DNA of 64,000 nucleotides from Aequorivita sp. CIP111184 (GTDB taxonomy: Bacteria > Bacteroidota > Bacteroidia > Flavobacteriales > Flavobacteriaceae): positions 266,435-330,434 of the forward strand of contig NZ_UEFQ01000016.1 of assembly GCF_900489465.1 (NCBI RefSeq). The letters run 5' to 3'. Positions 8,134 through 16,462 of this stretch are shown one piece after another. The translations under genes and the position numbers were made by a program. Positions within the stretch are counted from its first letter, which is position 1; each line of letters opens with the position of its first letter. Under the pieces are notes generated by a model, which did no database searches, was not told where the DNA came from, and saw only the letters and a list, made by a program, of their open reading frames with translations.

Positions 8134-8679
8134 TTACTGTTCTCCCTCTCCGTCAGGGACTGTGCTTCCGTCCATTTCACTTTTTTGTACTTCGTGCATA
8201 GATTGAATATCCAGCATTATTTTTGAGAGGTCCCAATAACCAAATTCTTTTACAACTTTTCCATCCACAAATTGTGCGGTAATATGCGTGGGAATGGTGT
8301 ATGTTTTGTTATTGGCAGCAAGCGTTCCTTTCCATAGACCCCAAAAGTTTACCCATGTTTGACCTTTATCGGTTACTACCATCTCATATTCAGATTCTCC
8401 ATCCACATAGTCCCAACTTGAAAAAAGTGAGGCGTCGTCTTTATTGCTAGCAACCAATTCTGTTAGTGTTTGCCCTTCAGCTTCAACCACATTATTCATT
8501 ATTTTTGCGGTATCTGCATAATGACTAACCATTGCTTCCCAATCTTGCTTATCATAAGCTTCAATCACTTTTTTGTAGGTGTCTATTTCTGGCGATTGTT
8601 GAGTGTAACGCTTTTCTTGTTGTTGGCAAGCGGTCAATAAAAGGACTGTTGCAAGTCCTAGAAGAAATAGTTTTTTCAT
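8134..8679 (-). CDS. NTF2/SnoaL-like lipoprotein
   Basis: 181 residues, ATG 8679. The lipoprotein signal (KKLFLLGLATVLLLTAC) ends at Cys18 and is followed by Q-Q-Q-E-K-R. The mature domain has the NTF2-like helices T-Y-K-K-V-I-E-A-Y-D-K-Q-D-W-E-A-M-V-S-H-Y-A-D-T-A-K-I and a sheet with W-V-N-F-W-G-L-W-K-G, H-I-T-A-Q-F-V-D-G-K-V-V-K-E-F-G-Y-W. The C-terminus is acidic. It is probably tethered in the periplasm or outer membrane. A decayed copy of this gene, including its leader, lies immediately upstream (8752-8991). Confidence 0.9.
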   Translation of the reverse strand: MKKLFLLGLATVLLLTACQQQEKRYTQQSPEIDTYKKVIEAYDKQDWEAMVSHYADTAKIMNNVVEAEGQTLTELVASNKDDASLFSSWDYVDGESEYEMVVTDKGQTWVNFWGLWKGTLAANNKTYTIPTHITAQFVDGKVVKEFGYWDLSKIMLDIQSMHEVQKSEMDGSTVPDGEGEQ

Positions 8680-8751
8680 AATTTTAAATATTTAAATTGG
8701 TTAGTTAATTTAATTTATACAGCTTAAATGAAATTTGGGTGGCGTTACAAA

Positions 8752-8991
8752 TCAGGGCAGATTTTTTGAAATCTTTTCTGAGCGTATTTTTAATTCTTCC
8801 AAGTCTGAGGTAATTTTTGACATATTCAAAAGCCCGAGTTCTATAACAATCTTTTGCCTCATTACAAAAGGATCATTTACTAGGTTATATGCTTCAATCT
8901 CTCGCGATTGTTGGATATGCCACTTTTCTTGTGTTTGGCAAGCAGAAATTGAAAGGAGTATTACAAGCCCCATAAACAGTTATCTTTTCAT
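8752..8991 (-). pseudogene. Decayed tandem copy of the NTF2-like lipoprotein gene
   Basis: Translating from the ATG at 8991 gives Met-Lys-Arg, then an in-frame TAA, then L-F-M-G-L-V-I-L-L-S-I-S-A-C-Q-T-Q-E-K and Q-Q-S-R-E-I-E-A-Y. This closely matches the signal peptide and mature start of the intact gene at 8134-8679. The frame then jumps to I-V-I-E-L-G-L-L-N-M-S-K-I, matching that gene's C-terminal V-V-K-E-F-G-Y-W-D-L-S-K-I, so about 95 codons of the NTF2 core are deleted. The 30 bp before both start codons are also similar. A 73-residue product could start at the internal ATG 8973 but would lack most of a signal sequence and the domain. Confidence 0.85.
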
Positions 8992-9137
8992 GATTTTGAA
9001 AGATTTAAATGGTTGTTTAATTGAAAAATGCTGTGGGGGAGATCTAAGTAACTGATAATCAAAGAAAATAGAAAGCGTTTTAGGACGAGCACACTATATT
9101 TGTGTCCCAAGAGAGTAATTTGTTTATCGAAGAGTAA

Positions 9138-9908
9138 TTATATGGTTTGCAGCCGTTTCAAAAGTTCAGTGCGCATTGTCTTGCTCATCGGGATGGCTTT
9201 TTTTGAAATAACTACGTGCGTGCCCGCAACTTCGTCTATTTGGGAAAGATTGATAATATACGAACGGTGAATTCTGAGAAAATGGTTCTGAGGAAGCTTT
9301 TCATCAATATCCTTTAAAGTCATAACCAAAAGATATTCCCGGCCTTGCGAAAAAATACGGCAGTAGTTGCGTTCGGCCTCAATGTAGTAAATGTCTTTAA
9401 TGTCTATTTTTAACATTTTCTCATTATGGCGAACGAAAATACGGTCGTTCAATATAAAGTCCGTGGCATTTCCGTTAGTTACAACTGCGCTATTTCCATT
9501 TTCGGTTTTGCCATTTTCTGAAACGTTTTCTAATAAAATTCTATTCACGGTAAGTTCAATCGCGCGTTGCAAATCCAATTTTTTAAAGGGCTTCGATATA
9601 AAAGCGTATGGATGAGTTTCCTTAGCACGGTTAAAATGGAATTCGTCTGAATTAGCCGTTAAATAGATTATCGGAATTTTGTGATATTTTTGAATTTCCT
9701 GGGCAGTTTCAATACCGTCCATTTCGCCTTTCAAACTGATGTCCAAAAGCACAATGTCCGGTTTGTCTATTTGTATATGAGCGATGGCTTCTTCGCCACG
9801 GGGCAAAATTCCTGTTATTTCATAGCCCAGCTCGCTTAGTTGCAACGAAATATTGGCGGCAATAATCATTTCATCTTCAACGATCAATATTTTTATTGCA
9901 TTCTCCAT
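9138..9908 (-). CDS. LytTR-family response regulator
   Basis: 256 residues, ATG 9908. N-terminal receiver domain: the acidic pair E-D near residues 11-12, phospho-acceptor Asp56 in V-L-L-D-I-S-L, T-A-N-S near 84 and K-P-F-K-K near 107. After a variable linker (130-150) comes a LytTR DNA-binding domain: D-I-Y-Y-I-E-A-E-R-N-Y-C-R-I-F and H-F-L-R-I-H-R-S-Y-I-I-N-L. It overlaps the upstream histidine kinase stop by one base (TAATG), so the pair is translationally coupled and is surely a cognate two-component system. Targets are unknown; in Bacteroidota such regulators often act on nearby operons. Confidence 0.95.
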   Translation of the reverse strand: MENAIKILIVEDEMIIAANISLQLSELGYEITGILPRGEEAIAHIQIDKPDIVLLDISLKGEMDGIETAQEIQKYHKIPIIYLTANSDEFHFNRAKETHPYAFISKPFKKLDLQRAIELTVNRILLENVSENGKTENGNSAVVTNGNATDFILNDRIFVRHNEKMLKIDIKDIYYIEAERNYCRIFSQGREYLLVMTLKDIDEKLPQNHFLRIHRSYIINLSQIDEVAGTHVVISKKAIPMSKTMRTELLKRLQTI

Positions 9909-11788
9909 TAAGCAATTTTAAAATTTTTAAAGTTGAAAAATACTGCGGTGCCATTTTTATAATCTTCGGAAATCGTGCCGTTTAATTGTTGCGTGAGCAG
10001 TTGTATCAACTGTGTGCCAAAACCTGTTCCTTTTGGTTTTGAACCTTCCGTTTTGCCAATACCGTTATCTGAAACTTTTAATAATAGATCGTTATCTTTT
10101 TTGGTAAGGCTAATGCTTATTTGTCCTTTTACTCCGTCGGGGAACGCGTATTTTAGGGCATTTGTTAAAAGTTCGTTTACAATAAGCCCAATGGGAACGG
10201 CGGTGTCTACGTCCAGATTTAAATCGTCCATGGCGCATTCAATTTTAACCTTTTCTTCAGCATTAAAAGTGTCCAGCACGCCTTCGCTTAAATTCATAAA
10301 GTAATCCTTCATTTCAATACTACCCAAGTTTTCACCCTGATACAACTTTTGGTGAATAATGCCCATACTCTGTACTCGGTTTTGGCTGGAGAGCATAGCT
10401 TCTTTGCTGGCACCATCTTCAAGTTTAGCGGATTGGAGGGCGATGAGGCTTTTCACCATTTCAAGATTATTTTTTACGCGGTGGTGGATTTCTTTTAGCA
10501 GCAATTCATTCTGTTTGTTTTTAGTATCCAATTCAATATTTAAAAGGGAAAGAGCTTTTCGTTTTTTGCGAATATTTTTCAACGTAAAATACATTCCGAA
10601 GAGAATAACAGTAAGCAATCCAGCGATGCCTATATAGAGAATTTGTGTTTTTCGTTGTTGTGAGATTTTTGCCTCTTTGTCTAAAATTTCTAAATCTTTT
10701 TGAGCGGTTTCATATTTTACTTGCAATTCGCTATCCTTCCGCGCTATGATTGTATTAAGGTATTCAGAATGACCTTGTTCGTATAGCTCGTGATATTTTA
10801 AGGCATTTTTATACTCACCTAATTCACTGTAAATATTGGAAACGTGCATATAGTTTTCCCAAAGATTTTTGGTGTTACCAATGCGTTTCATAATTTCTAT
10901 TGCCTTTAAATTGTAGGGTAATGCTTCGGCATATTTTCCCTGTAAAATATAAACGTGACCAATGTTTGCGGTAGGGGGCATCATATAACGGATAAATCCA
11001 ATTTTCTCTGCACCTTCATAACAACGGTTATAATCTGCAATTGCTTCGGGGTATTTTTCCATGTATTTATAGATATTCCCTCGACCATTATAGCAAGCCA
11101 AAAGCGGTGGCCCGTTTTCACCAATTTTTTTATACAAATCAATTGCTCGATTCATATTAGATAAACTTTCGTTAAGATTGCCTAAAAACAATTGGTTTTC
11201 GGAAAGCCGACGGTAGGAGAGTGCCATATCTTCCTCGTAACCATATTTTTCTTGAATCACGATGGCTTTTTTACAATAATCCGCGCCTTCAGCATAACTG
11301 TCTGAATAATAAAGAAGGTCGCTAATTTTAGTGTAGCATTGCGCAACACCACGCTGATCGTTTATTTTTTCATAAAGCGCCAAAGCTTTATAAACTGTTT
11401 CAGAGCCTTTGTCATATTCCGCAGTGCCGCTGTAATTGGAAACTAATAAAAGGTAAGTGTCTGCCAAAGATTTGGTCATTTCCCGTTTTTTGTAAAGCGA
11501 AATGGCCTTCTGCAAATAAACTATGGAAGAATCCAACACGGTATGGTTTTCGTGCCACTTTGCTAAACCGATGTAAGCATTTCCAAGAGCTTCAAAATCC
11601 TTGCTTTTTTTGGAAAGTTGAATTGTCTTTTTGAAATTGTTGTATTCCAAAAGCGTGTCTTTCTCTTTTTCAAGTTTTTTTTCTAAATAGGAATTTTTAA
11701 GAGTGTCCTCTTGTGTTTGAGAAGAAGCTTTGGGGAGACTACTCCACGAAACGCAAGCTAATACTGCAAAGAGTAATAGTCGTTTCAT
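9908..11788 (-). CDS. TPR-containing sensor histidine kinase (HisKA_2 type)
   Basis: 626 residues, ATG 11788. Signal peptide (residues 1-23), then 7-8 tetratricopeptide repeats in the periplasm, a coiled coil, one membrane span (T-Q-I-L-Y-I-G-I-A-G-L-L-T-V-I-L-F-G near 383-400) and a cytoplasmic kinase. The phospho-acceptor block L-L-K-E-I-H-H-R-V-K-N-N-L-E near residue 435 is the HisKA_2 type. The ATPase carries the N box V-N-E-L-L-T-N-A-L-K-Y-A-F, the G1 box V-S-D-N-G-I-G and G-T-G-F-G-T-Q-L. The TPRs suggest sensing through a protein or peptide ligand. It is the partner of the LytTR regulator directly downstream. Confidence 0.95.
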   Translation of the reverse strand: MKRLLLFAVLACVSWSSLPKASSQTQEDTLKNSYLEKKLEKEKDTLLEYNNFKKTIQLSKKSKDFEALGNAYIGLAKWHENHTVLDSSIVYLQKAISLYKKREMTKSLADTYLLLVSNYSGTAEYDKGSETVYKALALYEKINDQRGVAQCYTKISDLLYYSDSYAEGADYCKKAIVIQEKYGYEEDMALSYRRLSENQLFLGNLNESLSNMNRAIDLYKKIGENGPPLLACYNGRGNIYKYMEKYPEAIADYNRCYEGAEKIGFIRYMMPPTANIGHVYILQGKYAEALPYNLKAIEIMKRIGNTKNLWENYMHVSNIYSELGEYKNALKYHELYEQGHSEYLNTIIARKDSELQVKYETAQKDLEILDKEAKISQQRKTQILYIGIAGLLTVILFGMYFTLKNIRKKRKALSLLNIELDTKNKQNELLLKEIHHRVKNNLEMVKSLIALQSAKLEDGASKEAMLSSQNRVQSMGIIHQKLYQGENLGSIEMKDYFMNLSEGVLDTFNAEEKVKIECAMDDLNLDVDTAVPIGLIVNELLTNALKYAFPDGVKGQISISLTKKDNDLLLKVSDNGIGKTEGSKPKGTGFGTQLIQLLTQQLNGTISEDYKNGTAVFFNFKNFKIA

Positions 11789-12123
11789 TGTTGTGATGAT
11801 TGGTTGTTAGTTGCTTATAAATATAGGCAGATTAATTTTATAATCAAATGCTAAAAATATATAAACTAGGTTTTTACATTTTTTAAATTTTGGTTTTGAT
11901 TGTTTTTTAAATAAAAATTCCTGTGGAGAAAATTAAACGTACCTTCGCCGCTTATTAAAACCGTCTTCTTAGTTTTAATGGTTTTTAAAAAGACCGAATT
12001 CTAAAAGCGCCGCGATATACTATCTCCAAGCGCAGCGGTCTAAAAAAATACAAAGTGAAAAGTTTTCGGATTCTAAAATTAGAAGAATCTAAAAGCGAAG
12101 CGCTCCAATAATCTAAATACAAT
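11789..12123. other. Divergent spacer with a long structured leader before the RNA helicase
   Basis: A 335-bp gap between the histidine kinase (left) and the helicase (right). A near-consensus -7 element TACCTTCG lies at 11940-11947, which would give a leader of about 170 nt. Inside it AGACCG (11991-11996) and CGGTCT (12036-12041) can close a stem. GATTCT/AGAATC (12069-12089) can form a second hairpin. The sequence TCTAAAAGCG occurs twice (12000-12008 region and 12088-12097). Long structured leaders are typical of cold-induced helicase genes, so post-transcriptional control is plausible but unproven. Confidence 0.5.
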
Positions 12124-13395
12124 ATGTCATTTAAATCCCTTGGGTTGTCCGATGCCCTGCTGAAAGCTATCAGCAAAAAAGGATACGAAACGCCTTCGGC
12201 AATTCAACAAAAAGCAATCCCATTAATACTGGAAGGAAAAGATGTGCTGGCCTCGGCCCAAACCGGAAGCGGAAAAACAGCCGGTTTTGCCTTGCCAATG
12301 TTACAAATATTAAGCGATCAACCTCCCTTGCGCCAACGTCCCGTTCGCGCTTTAATACTTACTCCAACCCGTGAGCTCGCTGCACAAGTGCAAGATGAGT
12401 TTAAGGATTACAGTGAATTTACAGATCTGCGTTCCACCGTTATTTTTGGTGGTGTGGGTGCCAATCCACAAATTAAAGCTTTGCGAAATGGAGTGGATAT
12501 TTTAGTAGCTACGCCCGGCCGTCTTTTGGATCTGGTCGATCAACGTGCCCTTACACTTTCAAAAGTAGAAATCCTTGTTTTGGATGAAGCCGATAGAATG
12601 CTCGATATGGGTTTTCTGCGCGATATTAAAAAGATATTGGCGTTGCTTCCTTCCAAAAGACAGAACTTACTTTTCTCTGCGACCTTTTCAAAAGAAATAA
12701 AAAAACTAGCAGGCGATTTTTTACACCATCCAGTATTGGTTGAAGCTACGCCTGAAAATACTACAGTTGAAAAAATTGAACAAACTGTTTACCGGGTCGA
12801 TAAAGCCCAAAAAACGGATCTGATTATAAAACTTATTTCCGAAGGAAATTGGCAACAGGTTTTGGTTTTTACAAGAACCAAGCACGGTGCCAATCGTTTA
12901 AGTGAAAAACTTGAAAAGGCAAAAATTACTTCTGCAGCAATCCACGGAAACAAAAGCCAAGGCGCACGAACAAGAGCGTTGTCTGGTTTTAAGGAAGGAA
13001 AAGTACGCGTTTTGGTGGCAACCGATATTGCAGCCCGTGGACTTGATATTCCCTTATTGCCGCACGTTATCAATTTTGAGTTGCCAAATATTTCTGAAGA
13101 TTACGTTCACCGAATTGGAAGAACAGGTAGGGCTGGAGCTAGTGGCGAAGCACTTTCTTTGGTAAGTTTAGACGAAGTTGGTTATTTAAAGGATATTGAA
13201 AAATTGATAGGCGAACGCCTTCAGCCCAAAATCCTTCCAGAATTTCAGCTCACAGAAACCATGGCCGATGTAAAAGCTGCCGAGGAAGAAAAGAAACAAC
13301 AAAAAGCGCAGCGACACAGTCGGGGGCGGAACGCGGGCACTAAGGTAAATACACACACTAAAACCAAAAGTAACCGAGGAAGGAACAAAAGATAA
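12124..13395 (+). CDS. DEAD-box ATP-dependent RNA helicase, RhlE-like
   Basis: 423 residues, ATG 12124. All DEAD-box motifs are present in order: Q motif G-Y-E-T-P-S-A-I-Q (residues 19-27), motif I A-Q-T-G-S-G-K-T, Ia P-T-R-E-L-A, motif [32 protein letters not shown], and [11 protein letters not shown] Lys/Arg/Gln-rich tail (residues 378-423) is the usual RNA-binding extension of RhlE-type proteins. It probably helps ribosome assembly and mRNA turnover, mostly in the cold. The long leader upstream is described separately. The convergent DUF5996 gene ends 21 bp after its stop. Confidence 0.96.
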   Translation: MSFKSLGLSDALLKAISKKGYETPSAIQQKAIPLILEGKDVLASAQTGSGKTAGFALPMLQILSDQPPLRQRPVRALILTPTRELAAQVQDEFKDYSEFTDLRSTVIFGGVGANPQIKALRNGVDILVATPGRLLDLVDQRALTLSKVEILVLDEADRMLDMGFLRDIKKILALLPSKRQNLLFSATFSKEIKKLAGDFLHHPVLVEATPENTTVEKIEQTVYRVDKAQKTDLIIKLISEGNWQQVLVFTRTKHGANRLSEKLEKAKITSAAIHGNKSQGARTRALSGFKEGKVRVLVATDIAARGLDIPLLPHVINFELPNISEDYVHRIGRTGRAGASGEALSLVSLDEVGYLKDIEKLIGERLQPKILPEFQLTETMADVKAAEEEKKQQKAQRHSRGRNAGTKVNTHTKTKSNRGRNKR

Positions 13396-13416
13396 TCCAC
13401 GGCTGGTGAATTGTAT

Positions 13417-14343
13417 TTATAATTTATCCAAATCTGGTACTCGAAGTTCCTCAATATCCCAATTTGCGCATTTTGCTCCGGCTTGATAAGCACTTTCCAA
13501 GAAATCTAAAACAGCCTTTCTTGGGTTGCTTGAACATTTAACTGTTTCATAGCTTAACAACGCCATGGGGCTGCCGTTGCTATCTTGCCATTTTGCGCCT
13601 TCAGGTTGTAGGGTTTCGTTATCAATGCCTTTAGGGGAAGGATAAGTGTAGGTGTAGTACATAGGTTCTGGCATATTTTTGTCACCAACCCAGAATCCAA
13701 AACTAATCTGTTCATGCGAGTAAGTATCTTTTTCCAAAACTCTGGCAGAAGCGTCCATAGGTGGTAGTTTCTTTCCTGAAAATCTTGTTACTACCAAATC
13801 CAGATGATGCCAATAGATATGAACGGGGCAGGATTTTCTATAAAACCTGCCACTAAATTCTTGGAAAATGCTGTTATTCCATTGCATAATTTTCCAGAAA
13901 TTTTCTATATAATTCCAATCAAAATGATGGTACTCTGTTATGCTGTTGAACGGTTTTTCAATATTAACATCAAAAGGTTTTTCAACAAAATCGATGCTTA
14001 GGCCCGTACCCATTAATTTGGAAGTATATTCCTTATAAAAATCTGCAATGGTGGGGTTTTGCGCAAGAGAAATAACAATTTCCGCTCCCGCGCTTTGTGA
14101 TATTATAACAGCTCTTCTGGGAATATTCAACTCTATTTCAACACCACCCACTCCTTCGTTTACTGGAATATTGAACGTGCTAAATCCTTTTGGTGAAACG
14201 TAAAGGGTTATATTCCACCAATGATTTTTCCTTGGACTAGAAGCAAGCCTTGTTTTTCCTATAATTTGAAGAATTATATGAATTGTGATTCGTGTTTCAA
14301 TCCAACTTTCGAAAGGCAAATTAGGTATTTTTTCAGATTTCAT
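13417..14343 (-). CDS. DUF5996 family protein
   Basis: 308 residues, ATG 14343, cytosolic. It has the hallmark pattern of this uncharacterised family: W-I-E-T-R-I-T-I-H near residue 14, Q-I-I-G-K-T-R-L-A, N-H-W-W-N-I-T-L-Y-V near 40, then F-Y-K-E-Y near 113, F-W-K-I-M near 157, S-C-P-V-H-I-Y-W-H-H-L-D-L-V-V-T-R-F-S-G near 178-197 and S-Y-E-T-V near 272. The conserved His and Trp residues suggest an enzyme, but no reaction is known. It is convergent with the helicase and probably monocistronic. A near -7 element (TATCTTTA) in the upstream spacer points the other way. Confidence 0.93.
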   Translation of the reverse strand: MKSEKIPNLPFESWIETRITIHIILQIIGKTRLASSPRKNHWWNITLYVSPKGFSTFNIPVNEGVGGVEIELNIPRRAVIISQSAGAEIVISLAQNPTIADFYKEYTSKLMGTGLSIDFVEKPFDVNIEKPFNSITEYHHFDWNYIENFWKIMQWNNSIFQEFSGRFYRKSCPVHIYWHHLDLVVTRFSGKKLPPMDASARVLEKDTYSHEQISFGFWVGDKNMPEPMYYTYTYPSPKGIDNETLQPEGAKWQDSNGSPMALLSYETVKCSSNPRKAVLDFLESAYQAGAKCANWDIEELRVPDLDKL

Positions 14344-14545
14344 GAGAGCTATTTTAATTGGATTAATTGTCAGCTATTTCAAAGATACTCAAAAAAAATA
14401 TTGGCTTTTAAGTGAAACAGGTCAAGTATAAGAAGTTAAATTTCAGCGTATTAATATTTAATAAATATAAAGTAGCAACATATTTATTTCTATTATTCAT
14501 CACAATTAAAACTGTTACTATCTTTATAACCATTCAAATTCTTTT

Positions 14546-15721
14546 ATGCCCAAAAATATTCCTCAGCGTTTCTCTTTCTATCCATCGGTAGATGAAATCC
14601 CACATTTACTTTGGAACGATTTGGTTAGCGAGCAGCATGTTTTTTTAACTTTCCCTTATTTAAAGGCTTTGGAAGAAACCTTAAAAGGCGCTCTAAAACC
14701 AATTTATATTCTGGCTTACAATGCAGACGAAAAACCGATCTTAGCAGGTGTATTTCAAATAGCCACTTTTATCTATAAAAAAGCTACACAACAAAATGTG
14801 TTCATCAAACTTTTTCAAGATTGCAGAAATGTGGATGATAGTTTTTCAATAAGAGGATTGGTGTGCGGAAATATTTTTGCTACGGGGGAACATGGGTTTG
14901 CGTATTCAGAAAAAATTTCAAAACAAAAAGCACTCGAGCTACTTGCCAAAGCCGCAAAACAAATTCAAAAAGATCCGCGATGGGAAGATTTGTTTAAAGT
15001 GATTCTCTTTAAGGAGTTTTGGCCAGCTTCATTAAAAAACGCTAGTGTTTTGGAAAACTATAAATACCGTTCTTTTCAGGCCGATGTAAATATGGTATTG
15101 AAGCTTCACCCTTCTTGGAAAACATTTGCCCACTATCTGCAAAGTATGAAAGCGAAGTATCGTACCAAAGCAAATAGTGCCTATAAAAAATCAGATAGCC
15201 TTTCCGTTCGTTCTCTAACTTCCGAAGAAATAATACTATATGAGAGTCAGCTTTACCAATTATTTTCCAATGTTCTCAATAAGTCTGAATATCGTTATGG
15301 TGAAAATTATCCTGCTTCCTTTTCAGTTTTAAAAGAAAATTTGGGCAATCTGTTTATTTGCAAAGGAGTGTTTTTGGATGATAATTTAATAGCATTTAGC
15401 ACCGCTTTTATAAATGGCAATACTTTGGAAGCCAATTATGTGGGAATTGATTATAAGTACAATACGAAGTATGCAGTTTACGAAAGGCTTTTGTACGATT
15501 ATGTAGAAGAGGCAATCGCTTTAAAAGTATCGCAATTACACTTGGGTCGCACGAGCGAACTTATTAAAAGTGCTTTGGGTGCCGTGCCGGTTGAAATGAC
15601 TTTATATGCGCGCCACACTTCAAAACTTAAAAATGTACTATTGAAACCTGTTTTAGAAAATATTGAACCCAATACCTTTGAGTTGCGGAGACCTTTTGGG
15701 GAGAAGTTTTTAAATAATTAG
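14546..15721 (+). CDS. GNAT/FemAB-like acyltransferase
   Basis: 391 residues, ATG 14546, cytosolic. The N-terminal third reads L-F-Q-D-C-R-N-V and then F-S-I-R-G-L-V-C-G-N. The C-terminal half carries M-K-A-K-Y-R-T-K-A-N-S-A-Y-K-K-S near residue 205 and a GNAT-like block N-L-I-A-F-S-T-A-F-I-N-G-N-T-L-E-A-N-Y-V near 283-300, ending with L-H-L-G-R-T-S-E. This layout (two halves, BioF2-like acetyltransferase fold) matches peptidoglycan or cell-envelope aminoacyl/acyltransferases. The acceptor is unknown. GtrA lies 180 bp downstream in the same direction, but a promoter-like element and repeats separate them. Confidence 0.8.
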   Translation: MPKNIPQRFSFYPSVDEIPHLLWNDLVSEQHVFLTFPYLKALEETLKGALKPIYILAYNADEKPILAGVFQIATFIYKKATQQNVFIKLFQDCRNVDDSFSIRGLVCGNIFATGEHGFAYSEKISKQKALELLAKAAKQIQKDPRWEDLFKVILFKEFWPASLKNASVLENYKYRSFQADVNMVLKLHPSWKTFAHYLQSMKAKYRTKANSAYKKSDSLSVRSLTSEEIILYESQLYQLFSNVLNKSEYRYGENYPASFSVLKENLGNLFICKGVFLDDNLIAFSTAFINGNTLEANYVGIDYKYNTKYAVYERLLYDYVEEAIALKVSQLHLGRTSELIKSALGAVPVEMTLYARHTSKLKNVLLKPVLENIEPNTFELRRPFGEKFLNN

Positions 15722-15785
15722 TTGATTTTTTATTAAGTTCTTCCAAAATTCAGAACTATACAGCCCAAAACCCACCACCTCAGCC

Positions 15786-15869
15786 ATTCACAAACCCACA
15801 GATTCACAAACTCAAAGATTCGCCAAAAAAATGTCTACGGACTAAAGCTTACAGCCTACAGCTCATAAA
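15786..15869. repeat. 16-bp and 7-bp short tandem repeats
   Basis: Within the 180-bp spacer before gtrA are two copies of a 16-mer, ATTCACAAACCCACAG (15786-15801) and ATTCACAAACTCAAAG (15802-15817), plus a partial third. Then come four heptamers in phase: CTAAAGC, TTACAGC, CTACAGC, TCATAAA (15842-15869). They stop just before the -7 element at 15879. Confidence 0.7.
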
Positions 15870-15878
15870 CTTTATCAT

Positions 15879-15886
15879 TAACTTTG
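15879..15886 (+). promoter_or_regulatory. Promoter -7 element of the gtrA-like gene
   Basis: TAACTTTG matches the Bacteroidota TAnnTTTG consensus exactly. The ATG is 16 bp beyond it, so the leader would be only about 10 nt. No clear -33 TTG at the usual spacing was found. Confidence 0.55.
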
Positions 15887-15901
15887 TCCGCAATTTAAAA
15901 T

Positions 15902-16372
15902 ATGAAAAACGGTATCACCAAATTTATTGACGCCTTCTATTTTTTGTTTCGGCGCTGGTTTCCTTTAAAAACATACCGTTACGCGGTTTGTGGAGGAAGT
16001 AATCTAGTGTTTGATATCTGCCTGTATTTTATTTTTTATAATTTTATTTTCGACAAACAGAATCTCGATCTTTATTTTGTGGTACTGAGTCCGCATATCG
16101 CTTCTCTCTTTTTTGTGTTTCCCATTACTTTTACTACTGGATTTCTACTTCAAAAGTTTATCACATTTGAAGCTTCAAATTTGCCGTGGAAGGTTCAGTT
16201 TTTTAGATATTTTATTGTTGGAATGGGCGCATTGTTGCTTAGTTATATTTGTATGAAAATATTGGTGGACCTGCTAGAATTTTACCCCACGCCTTCCAGG
16301 TTTTTAACAGTAATTATAACGGTTGCCTATAGCTATTTGCTTCAGAATAAATTCAGTTTTAAGGTTGCTTAA
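15902..16372 (+). CDS. GtrA family membrane protein
   Basis: 156 residues, ATG 15902. Four hydrophobic spans fill the chain (about residues 30-50, 58-82, 98-120 and 128-148), with the family's N-terminal R-Y-A-V-C-G-G-S-N-L-V-F-D and central T-F-T-T-G-F-L-L-Q-K-F-I-T-F. GtrA-like proteins are thought to flip polyprenyl-linked sugars for O-antigen or cell-wall glycan decoration. Four spans and this length match the family. No glycosyltransferase gene is adjacent, so the pathway here is unclear. The next gene, an aldo/keto reductase, starts 90 bp downstream. Confidence 0.9.
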   Translation: MKNGITKFIDAFYFLFRRWFPLKTYRYAVCGGSNLVFDICLYFIFYNFIFDKQNLDLYFVVLSPHIASLFFVFPITFTTGFLLQKFITFEASNLPWKVQFFRYFIVGMGALLLSYICMKILVDLLEFYPTPSRFLTVIITVAYSYLLQNKFSFKVA

Positions 16373-16462
16373 GTAACAAATGCTGAAAGAGATCCGTACT
16401 ATTATAAAAACCTTCACAGTAGTTACGATTCATTTTAATTAATTTTATAAAAAAAGATAAAA

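Noticed and set aside
8752..8973. Genuine 73-residue protein from the decayed NTF2-like copy
   Set aside because: The in-frame stop and the large deletion relative to the neighbouring copy make a pseudogene more likely.
9095..9102. TATATTTG on the plus strand
   Set aside because: Exact -7 wording but no rightward gene follows; nearest genes on both sides are leftward, so chance in AT-rich DNA is likely.
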